From DAOTVD01 sp034437075 (GTDB lineage Bacteria > Chloroflexota > Anaerolineae > Aggregatilineales > J027): a stretch of DNA of 20,066 nucleotides. The notes under the pieces were generated by a model, which saw only the letters and a list, made by a program, of their open reading frames with translations, was not told the DNA's origin and made no database searches. Within the stretch, counting starts at the first letter, position 1. Every line of letters begins with the position of its first letter. Positions 12,418 to 20,066 of this stretch are shown here, piece after piece. The translations under genes and the position numbers were made by a program. The stretch lies in NCBI GenBank assembly GCA_034437075.1, contig DAOTVD010000274.1:1-20066 (forward strand), in the 5' to 3' direction.

Positions 12418-14124
12418 ATGTCCAACGGCAGCACCACGCGCGCCCTCAACGCGCTTAGCCGGGGCCTGGTCGAAGGCCCGAAGCGCGCGGCCACGCGCGC
12501 CATGCTCAAAGCGGTCGGCTATACCGACGACGACCTGCAAAAGCCACTCATCGGCATCGCGAATACCTGGACGGAGATTGGCCCGTGTAATTTTCATCTG
12601 CGGGTGTTGGCGCATGAGGTCAAGAAGGGCATCCGCGCAGCGGGGGGTACGCCTTTCGAATTTAACACGGTGAGCATCTCGGATGGCATCACCATGGGCA
12701 CGGAAGGCATGAAGGCCAGCCTCATCAGCCGCGAGGTCATCGCGGATAGTATCGAATTGGTGGCGCGGGCGCATTTGCTAGATGCTGTCATCGCGTTATC
12801 ATCCTGCGATAAAACCATCCCTGGCACCATGATGGCCCTGATTCGGCTGAATGTGCCCAGTTTGATGCTTTACGGGGGCACGATCATGGCCGGTCGGATA
12901 GAAGGCGACGATCAACCGCTAGACATCGTGAGTGTTTTTGAGGCCATCGGTGCGCATAGCACTGGCGAAATTGACGACGCGCGCTTGAAGGCCATCGAGG
13001 ATAATGCATGCCCTGGTGCGGGGGCCTGCGGTGGGCAATTCACGGCCAACACCATGGCGACGATTTCGCAAATGATTGGCATCTGCCCCATGGGCATGGC
13101 CGACGTGCCCGCCGAAGACCCCGAAAAGAAAAGTGTGGCCTTTCGTGCAGGCGAAATGCTGCTGGATATTCTGGCGCGCGATGTACGGCCCGATCAATTG
13201 TTCACGCGCACCGCGCTGGAAAACGCCATCGCCAGCGCCGCCGCCACGGGTGGTAGCACCAATTCGGTGTTGCATACGCTGGCTTTCGCGCGCGAAGCGG
13301 GCGTCGAATTTACGCTGGATGACATCCAGGCCATTAACGACCGCACGCCCATCTTGGCCGATATGCGCCCAACCGGGAAATATGTCGCGGCAGATTTGTA
13401 TAACGCGGGCGGTGTGCGCTTGCTGACCCAGCGCATGCTCGAAGGCGGCTATCTGGATGGCAGCACGCCCACCGTGACCGGCAAAACCTTGGCCGAAGAA
13501 GCCGCCAGCGCGCAAGAAACGCCCGGTCAGCAGGTGGTGCGCGCGTTGGACAATCCCATTAAGCCGACGGGCGGCCTGGTCATCCTGCGGGGTAATTTGG
13601 CGCCGCGCGGCGCGGTCGTGAAGCTCAAGGGCGACGAACCGCAGCATCATAAAGGCCCGGCGCGCATCTTCGAGCGCGAAGAAGACGCCTTCGAGGCCGT
13701 GCAGAATCAGCAGATTAAGCCCGGCGATGTGGTCGTTGTGCGCAATGAAGGCCCGGTCGGTGGCCCTGGCATGCGCGAGATGTTGCAAGTGACCGCCGCG
13801 TTGGTCGGCCAGGGTTTGGGGCAAGATGTCATGCTGCTGACTGATGGGCGTTTTTCGGGCGGCACGCGCGGTTTGATGATCGGGCATGTGGCACCCGAGG
13901 CGGCGGTCGGTGGGCCGATTGGGTTGTTGCAAGAAGGTGATACGGTGGAAGTCGATGTCGCCAGCGGGCAGTTGACCGTGCATGTGAGCGAGGCAGACCT
14001 CGCGGCGCGGGCGGCGGCGTGGCAAGCGCGCCCCGCGAATTATCGCAGCGGCGTGTTGGCCAAGTACGCGCACACAGCCCAGCAGGCCGATGATGGCGCG
14101 GTGAGTAACGTCTGGTCGCGCTAA
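12418..14124 (+). CDS. ilvD: Dihydroxy-acid dehydratase
   Basis: IlvD converts 2,3-dihydroxy-isovalerate and 2,3-dihydroxy-3-methylvalerate to the 2-keto acids, the third step of valine and isoleucine synthesis. The 568 residues match the family. ANTWTEIGPCNFH places Cys57, SSCDKTIPGTMMA places Cys130 and GAGACGGQFTANTMA places Cys204; these are the Fe-S ligands of the [2Fe-2S] type. LTDGRFSGGTRGLMIGHVAPEA near the C-terminus contains the substrate and Mg site with the catalytic Ser. Other motifs such as ATGGSTNSVLH and RNEGPVGGPGMREM are intact. The ATG follows AAGGGGGAAAT. It stands alone: no ilvBNC or leu genes are in view. Substrate specificity versus sugar-acid dehydratases of the same superfamily is well supported by the IlvD-type opening. 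Confidence 0.96.
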   Translation: MSNGSTTRALNALSRGLVEGPKRAATRAMLKAVGYTDDDLQKPLIGIANTWTEIGPCNFHLRVLAHEVKKGIRAAGGTPFEFNTVSISDGITMGTEGMKASLISREVIADSIELVARAHLLDAVIALSSCDKTIPGTMMALIRLNVPSLMLYGGTIMAGRIEGDDQPLDIVSVFEAIGAHSTGEIDDARLKAIEDNACPGAGACGGQFTANTMATISQMIGICPMGMADVPAEDPEKKSVAFRAGEMLLDILARDVRPDQLFTRTALENAIASAAATGGSTNSVLHTLAFAREAGVEFTLDDIQAINDRTPILADMRPTGKYVAADLYNAGGVRLLTQRMLEGGYLDGSTPTVTGKTLAEEAASAQETPGQQVVRALDNPIKPTGGLVILRGNLAPRGAVVKLKGDEPQHHKGPARIFEREEDAFEAVQNQQIKPGDVVVVRNEGPVGGPGMREMLQVTAALVGQGLGQDVMLLTDGRFSGGTRGLMIGHVAPEAAVGGPIGLLQEGDTVEVDVASGQLTVHVSEADLAARAAAWQARPANYRSGVLAKYAHTAQQADDGAVSNVWSR

Positions 14125-14133
14125 GCGCGCGGG

Positions 14134-14218
14134 GGGGCAGCCCGGGCGGGGTCGCTACGCGGCCCCGCGAGGGCGAGCTTGCTCGCCCTCCAGCGCGTAC
14201 GCGCTGCCGGGCTGCCCC
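14134..14218. repeat. Cloverleaf palindrome: closing stem with three abutting hairpins
   Basis: GGGGCAGCCCGG (14134-14145) pairs with CCGGGCTGCCCC (14207-14218). The bases between are used up exactly by three palindromes: 14146-14168 (GCGGGG/CCCCGC arms extended to ten pairs with one G-T wobble), 14169-14190 (GAGGGCGAGC, TT, GCTCGCCCTC) and 14191-14206 (CAGCGCGTACGCGCTG). No base is left unpaired at the junction. There is no T-run on either side, so an intrinsic terminator of the usual kind is unlikely, although it starts 9 bases after the ilvD stop. It lacks tRNA signature loops. Confidence 0.8.
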
Positions 14219-14440
14219 ACACGCGGCCTGTGCAAAAAAATACGCCATGAGTCATTGATGGGGGCGGAACTCACGGCGCGGCAATCGGTTTTGCTAAAGC
14301 TATATGCCATCTTATTGTACGCGCTGGCGCGCGGCGCAAAGTAGTCAGAAGGCCCGTTTGACAGTAGCCACAGGGATGCATCCGGCGCGCCAATCTACAC
14401 CGACATCAACTTTACCCTGCTTTTCGGTAGGCACGCCCAC

Positions 14441-14446
14441 TATAAT
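14441..14446 (+). promoter_or_regulatory. -10-like TATAAT before the response regulator
   Basis: A perfect TATAAT ends 37 bases before ATG 14484. No good -35 lies 16-18 bases upstream. The distance matches other -10-like hexamers in this window. Confidence 0.4.
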
Positions 14447-14483
14447 GAACTGTACTGAACCCGGTGTGAAAGCAAAAAACCGT

Positions 14484-14873
14484 ATGAGCAACAGCCTAAA
14501 CCGAACCATTCTGATGATTGATGATAACCACACCGTGCAGGAAAACGTGCACGACATTCTGAAATTCGAAGGGCATCATGTGCTGCGCGCCCACAATGGC
14601 GAAACAGGCCTAACCATTGCGCGCGCACATTATATCGACCTGGTCCTGTGCGACATCATGATGCCGGGCATCAACGGTTACGAAGTCTTGCGCCAACTGC
14701 GCACCTATCCACCGCTTAAGCGGGTACCTTTCGTGATTATCTCGTCAAAATCGACCCAAGAAGACATTGAGTATGGCCTGGAATTGGGCGTAGATGCTTA
14801 CGTGCCCAAGCCCTTTACAGCGGATGAACTGCTGTCGGCGGTCAACCAGGCGCTAGCGCGGGCCGAGCGGTAA
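14484..14873 (+). CDS. Single-domain response regulator (receiver only)
   Basis: The 129-residue product is a CheY-like receiver with no output domain. Asp13-Asp14 bind Mg, Asp57 in LVLCDIMMPG is the phosphorylation site, Ser87 in VIISSKS is the switch residue and Lys109 in AYVPKPF is the conserved lysine. The frame is open from 14304, but ATG 14484 begins exactly at the family start (TILMIDDNH). GTGAAAG is a weak ribosome site. It converges with the PAS histidine kinase gene, and the two coding ends overlap by 21 bases. It could accept phosphate from that kinase, though convergent transcription means they are not one operon. Without an output domain, it should act by binding a partner. Confidence 0.93.
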   Translation: MSNSLNRTILMIDDNHTVQENVHDILKFEGHHVLRAHNGETGLTIARAHYIDLVLCDIMMPGINGYEVLRQLRTYPPLKRVPFVIISSKSTQEDIEYGLELGVDAYVPKPFTADELLSAVNQALARAER

Positions 14874-16937
14874 ACACACCGTGAAGGTCGTGCCCACACC
14901 TTCACGACTTTCAAACTGAATCTGGCCGCCGTGCTTGTCCACACATTGTTTAACGATGGTCAACCCCAACCCCGTACCCGGTAGCTTATCCACGTTGCGC
15001 CCCCGGTGGAACGGCTCGTAAAAAATGTACTTTTGGTCTTCTGTCGGGATGCCAATGCCTTGATCCGCCACATCAACCACCGCCTCTTGCCCCTCGATGC
15101 GGGCTACGACGGTGACTTCCCCTTGGCCGCGCGAATATTTCAGCGCATTGGCAATGAGATTATAAAATATGCGCTCGATTAAACCTTTATCGAACTGGCC
15201 CGGCAGCGTAGGGGGCATATCCAACACCAAGGATGCCCCGCTGGGCGTGTCTTGCTGCGCGCTGCGCGCCAGATGCGCCAACAATAGGGTCAGATCAGCC
15301 GCTTGCAAGTTGGGCTGGTAATCCACCACCTCGAACTTGTTAATGTACGAGACTTCATCCAATAGTGTCGTCAGCCGCTGGACGTGCTCGCGCACGGCTT
15401 CGAACTTCTGGGCGCGTTGCGTTTCGTCTAGCCGATCGGCGTAGTGATCTAGCAATTCGACCGTAGACAGAATCGCGGCCAACGGGTTGCGGAACTCGTG
15501 CGATACCATCGAGACAAATTGTGTTTTCATCTGGTTGAGTTCGCGCTCGCTTTCCAGGTTGCGCTGGATGTCGGTTTCCAGGTGTTTATGCTCGGTGACA
15601 TCCGAATGCGAGACGATAATATGCCGCTGCTCGGCACGCTGAAAGAGCGTCATAGTCACTTCATACCAACGTGGCTCGGTGCCCGTCGTGCAAACATACT
15701 CGTAACGCACGACATCGCTTGTCCCCTTCAGCAGGGCCTGCAACCGTTCGGCACCGGGCGTTTCATTCCAGGTTTGTATCAAGTCCGCGTAGTTTTGGCC
15801 CGTTCCCTCGACCTTTGCGGGGTCGGTGCCATGCGCACGCGCATGCGCGCGCCAACGTTCATTGGCCGAGATGACCCGCCCGGCATCGTCTAATACGACG
15901 ATCATGGTCGGCTGAGCATCCGTTACGCTTTGCAAAAACGCCTCGGACTCGCGCAACTGGGCCGTCCGTTCTTGCACGCGCTGTTCCAGTTCCTCGGTCA
16001 GTTGTTTCAGGTCGGTTTCGGCCTGCACACGAGCCGTGATGTCCGTCGCCATGCTGATAACCAACCGCCGCCCATCCGGCAAACGCCCCAAGGGCGAAGA
16101 ACTAAACTGCCAGACTTGCTGAGAGCCATCCCGCGTGCGGATGGTAAACGCGCCTTCATCTTCGCGTTGTTCCAACGCATACAAGCGCATGATGAGCCCG
16201 CGCATGGTGACCTCATTGCCCGGATGCGCGCGCTTAACCCAAGCGTCAGTCGTCGGGATGTCGCGCAAGCCATAGCCGGTCAGTTCTGTCCAGGCCCGGC
16301 TAATGAGCAAAATCTCGCCATCCTCGGCATGCAGCATAATCGGCTGGGGTGCGTCGATGATAGCCCGCCGGAAGCGCTCCTCCGAGGCGCTGAGCTCGGC
16401 CTCTGCGCGCACACGCGGCGTGATGTCCGTCAGCGTCAGGCGGCATAGAAAATTGTTCTGGGTTTCGTATACCTGCGCGGCCATATGCACATACAGCGCT
16501 GGCTCGTGCGTCAGGCGGATGTCGGCCTGGTGCGCGGTGTGGGTGTCGAAGGCATCGCCCAACATTTGCAAAAAGTCGGGGCGGGCGTCCACATGGCAGA
16601 AATTCGCCAGCGCGCGCCCCATCAAGTGGCGTTTGTCGTAGCCGAGCATATCGCAGGCGGTCAGGTTCAAATCTTTGATGACGCTATGCCCGTCAATCAC
16701 CAGGTAGCCCACGGGCGCGAAGTGATACAGGTCAAAATATTGCTGGCGCAACGCTTCGATGGAGGCTTGCGCGTCTTGCAAGACGTCGTTTTGCAGTTCT
16801 AACTCCACTTGATACACCTGCAATTCGTGCATCAAATCCTGCACTTGGGCCAGCTTCACGTGCTCTGGCAGAGTTTGGTCTTTCAGGATGGCTTCTGCTT
16901 GGGCGCGTAGCTCGTCTGTGTTCATCATAATAGGCAT
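14853..16937 (-). CDS. PAS-domain sensor histidine kinase
   Basis: The 694-residue product has no signal peptide or membrane span, so it senses in the cytoplasm. An N-terminal helix (6-68, with the phrase HELQVYQVELELQND) leads to three PAS domains: about 69-175 (FAPVGYLVIDG), 185-310 (APQPIMLHAEDGEILLISRAW) and 335-455 (AQPTMIVVLDDAGRVISAN). A coiled coil (about 312-340, LKQLTEELEQRVQERTAQL) joins the last two. The HisKA helix holds SHEFRNPL with His480 as the phosphorylation site. The HATPase domain shows N-box NLIANALKYS, G1 DQGIGIP and G2 GTGLGL. No receiver or output domain follows. Starts at Met1 or at Met4/Met5 are both possible. The gene begins 18 bases after the CheB-CheR-PAS gene on the same strand, so both are on one transcript. 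Confidence 0.93.
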   Translation of the reverse strand: MPIMMNTDELRAQAEAILKDQTLPEHVKLAQVQDLMHELQVYQVELELQNDVLQDAQASIEALRQQYFDLYHFAPVGYLVIDGHSVIKDLNLTACDMLGYDKRHLMGRALANFCHVDARPDFLQMLGDAFDTHTAHQADIRLTHEPALYVHMAAQVYETQNNFLCRLTLTDITPRVRAEAELSASEERFRRAIIDAPQPIMLHAEDGEILLISRAWTELTGYGLRDIPTTDAWVKRAHPGNEVTMRGLIMRLYALEQREDEGAFTIRTRDGSQQVWQFSSSPLGRLPDGRRLVISMATDITARVQAETDLKQLTEELEQRVQERTAQLRESEAFLQSVTDAQPTMIVVLDDAGRVISANERWRAHARAHGTDPAKVEGTGQNYADLIQTWNETPGAERLQALLKGTSDVVRYEYVCTTGTEPRWYEVTMTLFQRAEQRHIIVSHSDVTEHKHLETDIQRNLESERELNQMKTQFVSMVSHEFRNPLAAILSTVELLDHYADRLDETQRAQKFEAVREHVQRLTTLLDEVSYINKFEVVDYQPNLQAADLTLLLAHLARSAQQDTPSGASLVLDMPPTLPGQFDKGLIERIFYNLIANALKYSRGQGEVTVVARIEGQEAVVDVADQGIGIPTEDQKYIFYEPFHRGRNVDKLPGTGLGLTIVKQCVDKHGGQIQFESREGVGTTFTVCLPLGPR

Positions 16938-16955
16938 CTCGGTAGACAGTCTTAA

Positions 16956-19900
16956 TCAGGGTTTTTCATGGCGTGTGTACGTGCCGGTCAACCCAACGAC
17001 CCGCCCCTGGGTATCTAGCAAGGGCTCTAGGGTCATGTCATAGGCCGTCGGCGCCCCGCCCCAGTCCAGGGTTACGATATGGTGGGTGGGTTCACGGCGA
17101 CGCAAGCATTCTTGTTTCAGGTGGGTCAGATGCGCGGCGTCGGCTTCGGGCAGTAAATCGGCATCGGTGCAGCCTTGGCTATCCGGGCCGGGGTAATCAT
17201 CCCCCGCGATTTGTAACCAAGTATACCGAAAGGTCAGGTCGTGCTCAAATATGGTGATGGGGCGTTGGGCGAGCGCCAGCTTCAAGCGTTTTTCGCCCCG
17301 GCGTAGCGCATTCTCGATCTGTTTGTTCTGTGTGATGTTGATGTGCGAGACCACCGCGCGCCGTCGGTCGCCCTTCAGGGGCACCGCCCGCAGCGAAAAC
17401 CAGCGCTGTTCGTGCGGCGCGTGGCAGGGGTATTCCATCGTGAATTCGTCAATCTCGCCATCCAGCAGCGCGCGCAGCCCGGCGTAGCTTTCGCTCGCGC
17501 CTTCGGTGTTCAGGCCCGTGGCCAGTTGGCACACCGCTAGATAATTGGTGCCGACGTCGTCGGTATGCGGGCTGCCGCCGTTTTGGGTGGAAAATCGGCG
17601 CCAGGCGTCGTTGACATGCGTGATGGTGCCATCATGGTCGATGACGGCGATCTGTGCGGCCAAAGAATTGAGGATCACCTGGCTAAACTGCGAACTTTCG
17701 ACGGCGCGCTGGGTCGTTTCTTTCAGTTCGGTGATGTCCACCATCGTCAGCACCGCGCCGTTAATCTGGTTGGCGTGGGTGCGATAGGGCGCGATGCGCG
17801 TCAGCAACCAGTCGCCCGTGCTGGTGCGCACGTCATATTCCGCCGTTACCAGCGTATCGAGCACCTCGCGAATGGCCCCGATGAGGTCGAAATCCAGAAA
17901 TTTATGCGCGAAGTGGTCAATCGGGCGTCCGATGTCTTGCTCTAGCAAATTGATGGTCGCTTGGGCGGCGGGGGTGAACTTGCGTACCCGCAAATTGTTA
18001 TCCAAAAACACCGTGCCAATGTCGATACTCTTGAGCAGGTTGTTCATGTCGTCGTTGAGCGCGCCCAACTCTTTGATCTTGACCTGATATTCGTTGTTCA
18101 CGGTCAAGAGTTCTTCGTTGACGGATTCGAGTTCTTCGTTGGTGCTTTGCAATTCCTCGTTGGCCGCCATGAGTTCTTCGTTGGTGGCTTGCAATTCCTC
18201 GTTGGAGGTTTCCAACTCCTCGATGGTATGTTGCAAGCTCTGGCGCGTGTGCATCAACTCTTGTTCTAGGTTGGCGATGCGCTGCCCCACCGCGTCACTC
18301 ATGCGGAAATCTTCCGAAGTCGTGGGCGGGATGTCGGTGCTTGCTTCGCGCTCGAAGGTCACCACGGCCAAGCGTTGGCCTTTGCCTTGGTCCCAAAATT
18401 GGCGCGCGTGCAGCACTGCTCGCCAGGCTTGTTCTTCATCACGCAGCACGATACCCCCATAGCGCACGTCTTCTTCCTGGTCGAAAACCCGTTGCAGCGC
18501 GGTGCTCAGCGGCACCGAGAGTTCCGGGCGGATCATTTGCATGATGTCCAAGTTGACTTGATAGCCGCGCGGGGCTGTCAGGAAGGGTTGCAGGTTGCCA
18601 AAGGCATGCACCAATTGGTGAGAGGGGTCGATGACGATGCACGGCGGCAAGACGTTTTCCACCAGGCTACGCAGCACCAAATCGTTGGCGCGCCAATCGT
18701 GCACAGGTTTGGTGGGGGGCGCGGGCCGCTCGCGGAAGGTCGCCATGCGCGGCGCATCGACCCGGTTCATGGTCAGGTTTTCCAGCGGGTTATACTCGCC
18801 CCGATAGCGGTAGATTTTCCATTTGGAGTTTTCCACCACGAAATTGTTATTGCGTTCGCCCAGGCTTTCGCTGCTGCCCAAGAATAAGAATCCGTCCGGC
18901 TTGAGCGCGAATTCAAAGGTGGAGAGAATGCGCGCCTGCACGTCCGTTTGCAAATAGATGAGCAAATTGCGGCACACCACCAGATCAATCCGCGAAAAAG
19001 GCGGGTCCATAATCAGGTTCTGATAGGCAAAGACGACCTTGCCGCGCACCATGCGCGAGACTTCGTAGCTATCGCCGTGTTTGATGAAATATTTTTCGAT
19101 AAACGCGGGGGAAATATCCGCCAGCATGCTTTCGGGGTAAATGCCCTGGCTGGCCCGGTCAAGCGCGTCGCGGTCGATGTCTGTAGCGAAGATTTTGACA
19201 TCCCCAAATTGGCCAGTGCGCTCCATATGATCTTGAAAGAGCATGGCCAGCGAGTAGGCTTCTTCGCCCGTGGAGCAACCCGGCGCCCAGATGCGCACTT
19301 GCGCATCGCGCACGTGCATGATCTGGGGGATGATCTCGGTTTGCAGATACGCAAAGGCTTCGGCATCCCGAAAGAAGCCCGTCACGCCGATGAGAAACTC
19401 TTTGAATAGCGTCGTGCGCTCTTGCTCCGAGCGTTGTAAATAGCTGATGTAGCCCTCTAACGAGTCGATTTCGAAAAGGGTCATGCGGCGTTCGATACGG
19501 CGCACCAGCGTATTGGGTTTATAACCGGTGAAGTCCGCGTCGTTATGATCGCGCAGAATGGCCAAGATTTTGCCCAGGCCGTCCTGATTATGGCTGGTGC
19601 CGGGGCCGAGTAGCGTCGTGCGCAAGGGCAAAGCGCGCGAAATATAGCGCTCGATGATCTGGGGCATATCGGCGGGCGGCGCGATGAAATCCACCAGGCC
19701 CGTGTTGATGGCGCTGCGCGGCATGCCGTCAAATTTCGCGCTGTTATCTTGGGCCAGGGCCATCCCACCATGTTGCTTAATGGCGCGGATACCGCGCGTG
19801 CCATCGCTGCCCGTGCCAGAGAGAATACACGCGATGGCGTGTTCGCCCTGGTCGCGCGCCAGCGATTCCAGCATCAGGTCAATCGGCAGATTCAACCCGC

Positions 19901-20066
19901 TGCGCCGTTCGTAATCCACCAGATACACCCGGCCCTGGAAGACGGTCATATTCTTGCGGGGGGGTAACAGGTAGATATGCCCCCCTTCTAGCGCGATACC
20001 ATCTTGCGCTTCGATGACGGGCATGGGCGTATGTTTGGCCAGTAATTCGACCATGTGGCTTTTATA
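16956..20066 (-). CDS. CheB-CheR-PAS fusion protein without kinase domain, N-terminus cut by window edge
   Basis: The frame is open to the window end (1036 codons seen); the missing start should hold the CheB Ser and His of the active site. Numbering from the Met at 20054, the CheB methylesterase part runs to about 140 and shows Asp84 in LSGTGSDGT and MPRSAINTGLVDF. The CheR methyltransferase part (about 155-420) shows LIGVTGFFRDAEAF, WAPGCSTGEEAYSLAM (SAM site), IFATDIDRDAL and VVCRNLLIYL. A PAS-like part follows (455-570), then a coiled coil (593-670) made of NEEL-type heptads, then three more PAS-like regions to the end at HEKP. Family members of this kind often end in a histidine kinase; this one does not. 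It is followed 18 bases later by a separate PAS kinase. Confidence 0.93.
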   Translation of the reverse strand, partial: YKSHMVELLAKHTPMPVIEAQDGIALEGGHIYLLPPRKNMTVFQGRVYLVDYERRSGLNLPIDLMLESLARDQGEHAIACILSGTGSDGTRGIRAIKQHGGMALAQDNSAKFDGMPRSAINTGLVDFIAPPADMPQIIERYISRALPLRTTLLGPGTSHNQDGLGKILAILRDHNDADFTGYKPNTLVRRIERRMTLFEIDSLEGYISYLQRSEQERTTLFKEFLIGVTGFFRDAEAFAYLQTEIIPQIMHVRDAQVRIWAPGCSTGEEAYSLAMLFQDHMERTGQFGDVKIFATDIDRDALDRASQGIYPESMLADISPAFIEKYFIKHGDSYEVSRMVRGKVVFAYQNLIMDPPFSRIDLVVCRNLLIYLQTDVQARILSTFEFALKPDGFLFLGSSESLGERNNNFVVENSKWKIYRYRGEYNPLENLTMNRVDAPRMATFRERPAPPTKPVHDWRANDLVLRSLVENVLPPCIVIDPSHQLVHAFGNLQPFLTAPRGYQVNLDIMQMIRPELSVPLSTALQRVFDQEEDVRYGGIVLRDEEQAWRAVLHARQFWDQGKGQRLAVVTFEREASTDIPPTTSEDFRMSDAVGQRIANLEQELMHTRQSLQHTIEELETSNEELQATNEELMAANEELQSTNEELESVNEELLTVNNEYQVKIKELGALNDDMNNLLKSIDIGTVFLDNNLRVRKFTPAAQATINLLEQDIGRPIDHFAHKFLDFDLIGAIREVLDTLVTAEYDVRTSTGDWLLTRIAPYRTHANQINGAVLTMVDITELKETTQRAVESSQFSQVILNSLAAQIAVIDHDGTITHVNDAWRRFSTQNGGSPHTDDVGTNYLAVCQLATGLNTEGASESYAGLRALLDGEIDEFTMEYPCHAPHEQRWFSLRAVPLKGDRRRAVVSHINITQNKQIENALRRGEKRLKLALAQRPITIFEHDLTFRYTWLQIAGDDYPGPDSQGCTDADLLPEADAAHLTHLKQECLRRREPTHHIVTLDWGGAPTAYDMTLEPLLDTQGRVVGLTGTYTRHEKP
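18095..18225 (-). repeat. 21-bp tandem repeats coding for NEEL heptads
   Basis: On the minus strand a unit coding for (S/T)NEEL plus two residues repeats about six times in phase within the CheB-CheR-PAS gene (residues about 617-655 from the visible Met). It forms the coiled coil. Such heptads are common in this protein family; repeat number may vary by slippage. Confidence 0.7.

Larger units (their letters stand above)
14125..14483. other. Intergenic region after ilvD
   Basis: The first 95 bases are filled by the cloverleaf palindrome (14134-14218). Positions 14219-14440 show no recognisable gene; TTGACA at 14358-14363 has no -10 partner at the right distance. A TATAAT at 14441-14446 precedes the response regulator. 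A frame open from 14304 runs in phase into the regulator but is not receiver-like. Confidence 0.6.

Noticed and set aside
14134..14218. tRNA or tRNA-like gene suggested by the cloverleaf
   Set aside because: No T-loop (GTTCRA), no D-loop signature and no anticodon-sized loop; the hairpins are near-perfect palindromes with loops too small for tRNA.
14358..14363. TTGACA as a -35 box for the response regulator
   Set aside because: No -10 hexamer lies 16-18 bases downstream; the TATAAT at 14441 is far too distant.
18095..18225. Minisatellite of independent origin
   Set aside because: The 21-bp units are in phase and code for the coiled-coil heptads known from this protein family.

Overview
The window looks like a chromosomal segment of a GC-rich Chloroflexota bacterium, probably Anaerolineae. 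This is inferred from gene content and style, not from a marker gene: a Thr-Pro-rich linker in an exported protein, a stand-alone STAS-like protein, several small membrane proteins without a familiar family, and intergenic gaps packed with palindromic repeats. No rRNA, tRNA, CRISPR array, transposase gene or phage gene was seen. Both window edges cut genes: the TIR gene at position 1 and the CheB-CheR gene at position 20066.

Layout. Positions 1-963 (-) hold the N-terminal 321 codons of a TIR / transmembrane / SH3-like / Thr-Pro-rich protein. After a divergent gap with a multi-hairpin repeat come rbsK (ribokinase) and a coupled two-helix membrane protein (+). A flavodoxin-like gene and a secreted two-domain protein follow (-). 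The 810-base gap at 4475-5284 holds a 175-bp MITE-like element and several hairpin repeats. A tight + operon follows: membrane-anchored protein, group II truncated hemoglobin, LysE-type exporter. Next on the + strand are a site-2-protease-type M50 metalloprotease with CBS domains, an unrecognised helical protein and a tRNA-dihydrouridine synthase. On the - strand a STAS-like gene overlaps a methyltransferase-like gene. After an AT-rich gap holding the second MITE copy, two peroxiredoxin-family paralogs (-) lie next to ilvD (+), which is read divergently from them. A cloverleaf-like palindrome follows ilvD. The last 5.6 kb is a signalling block: a single-domain response regulator (+) converging with a PAS histidine kinase (-), preceded in its operon by a CheB-CheR-PAS fusion that lacks a kinase domain.

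How the genes fit together. The clearest functional units are the hemoglobin operon, the peroxiredoxin pair (one copy has lost both active-site cysteines) and the terminal two-component cluster. In that cluster the CheB-CheR-PAS protein could be a sensor or adaptor, the PAS kinase the phosphate donor and the lone receiver the acceptor. Most other genes are ordinary housekeeping or metabolic genes without an evident shared pathway.

The most unusual sequence features are non-coding. First, two nearly identical 175-bp elements sit in perfect 3-bp TNA target duplications, and one target was exactly the stop codon of a gene. Second, an 85-bp palindrome after ilvD tiles into one closing stem and three abutting hairpins with no unpaired base between them.
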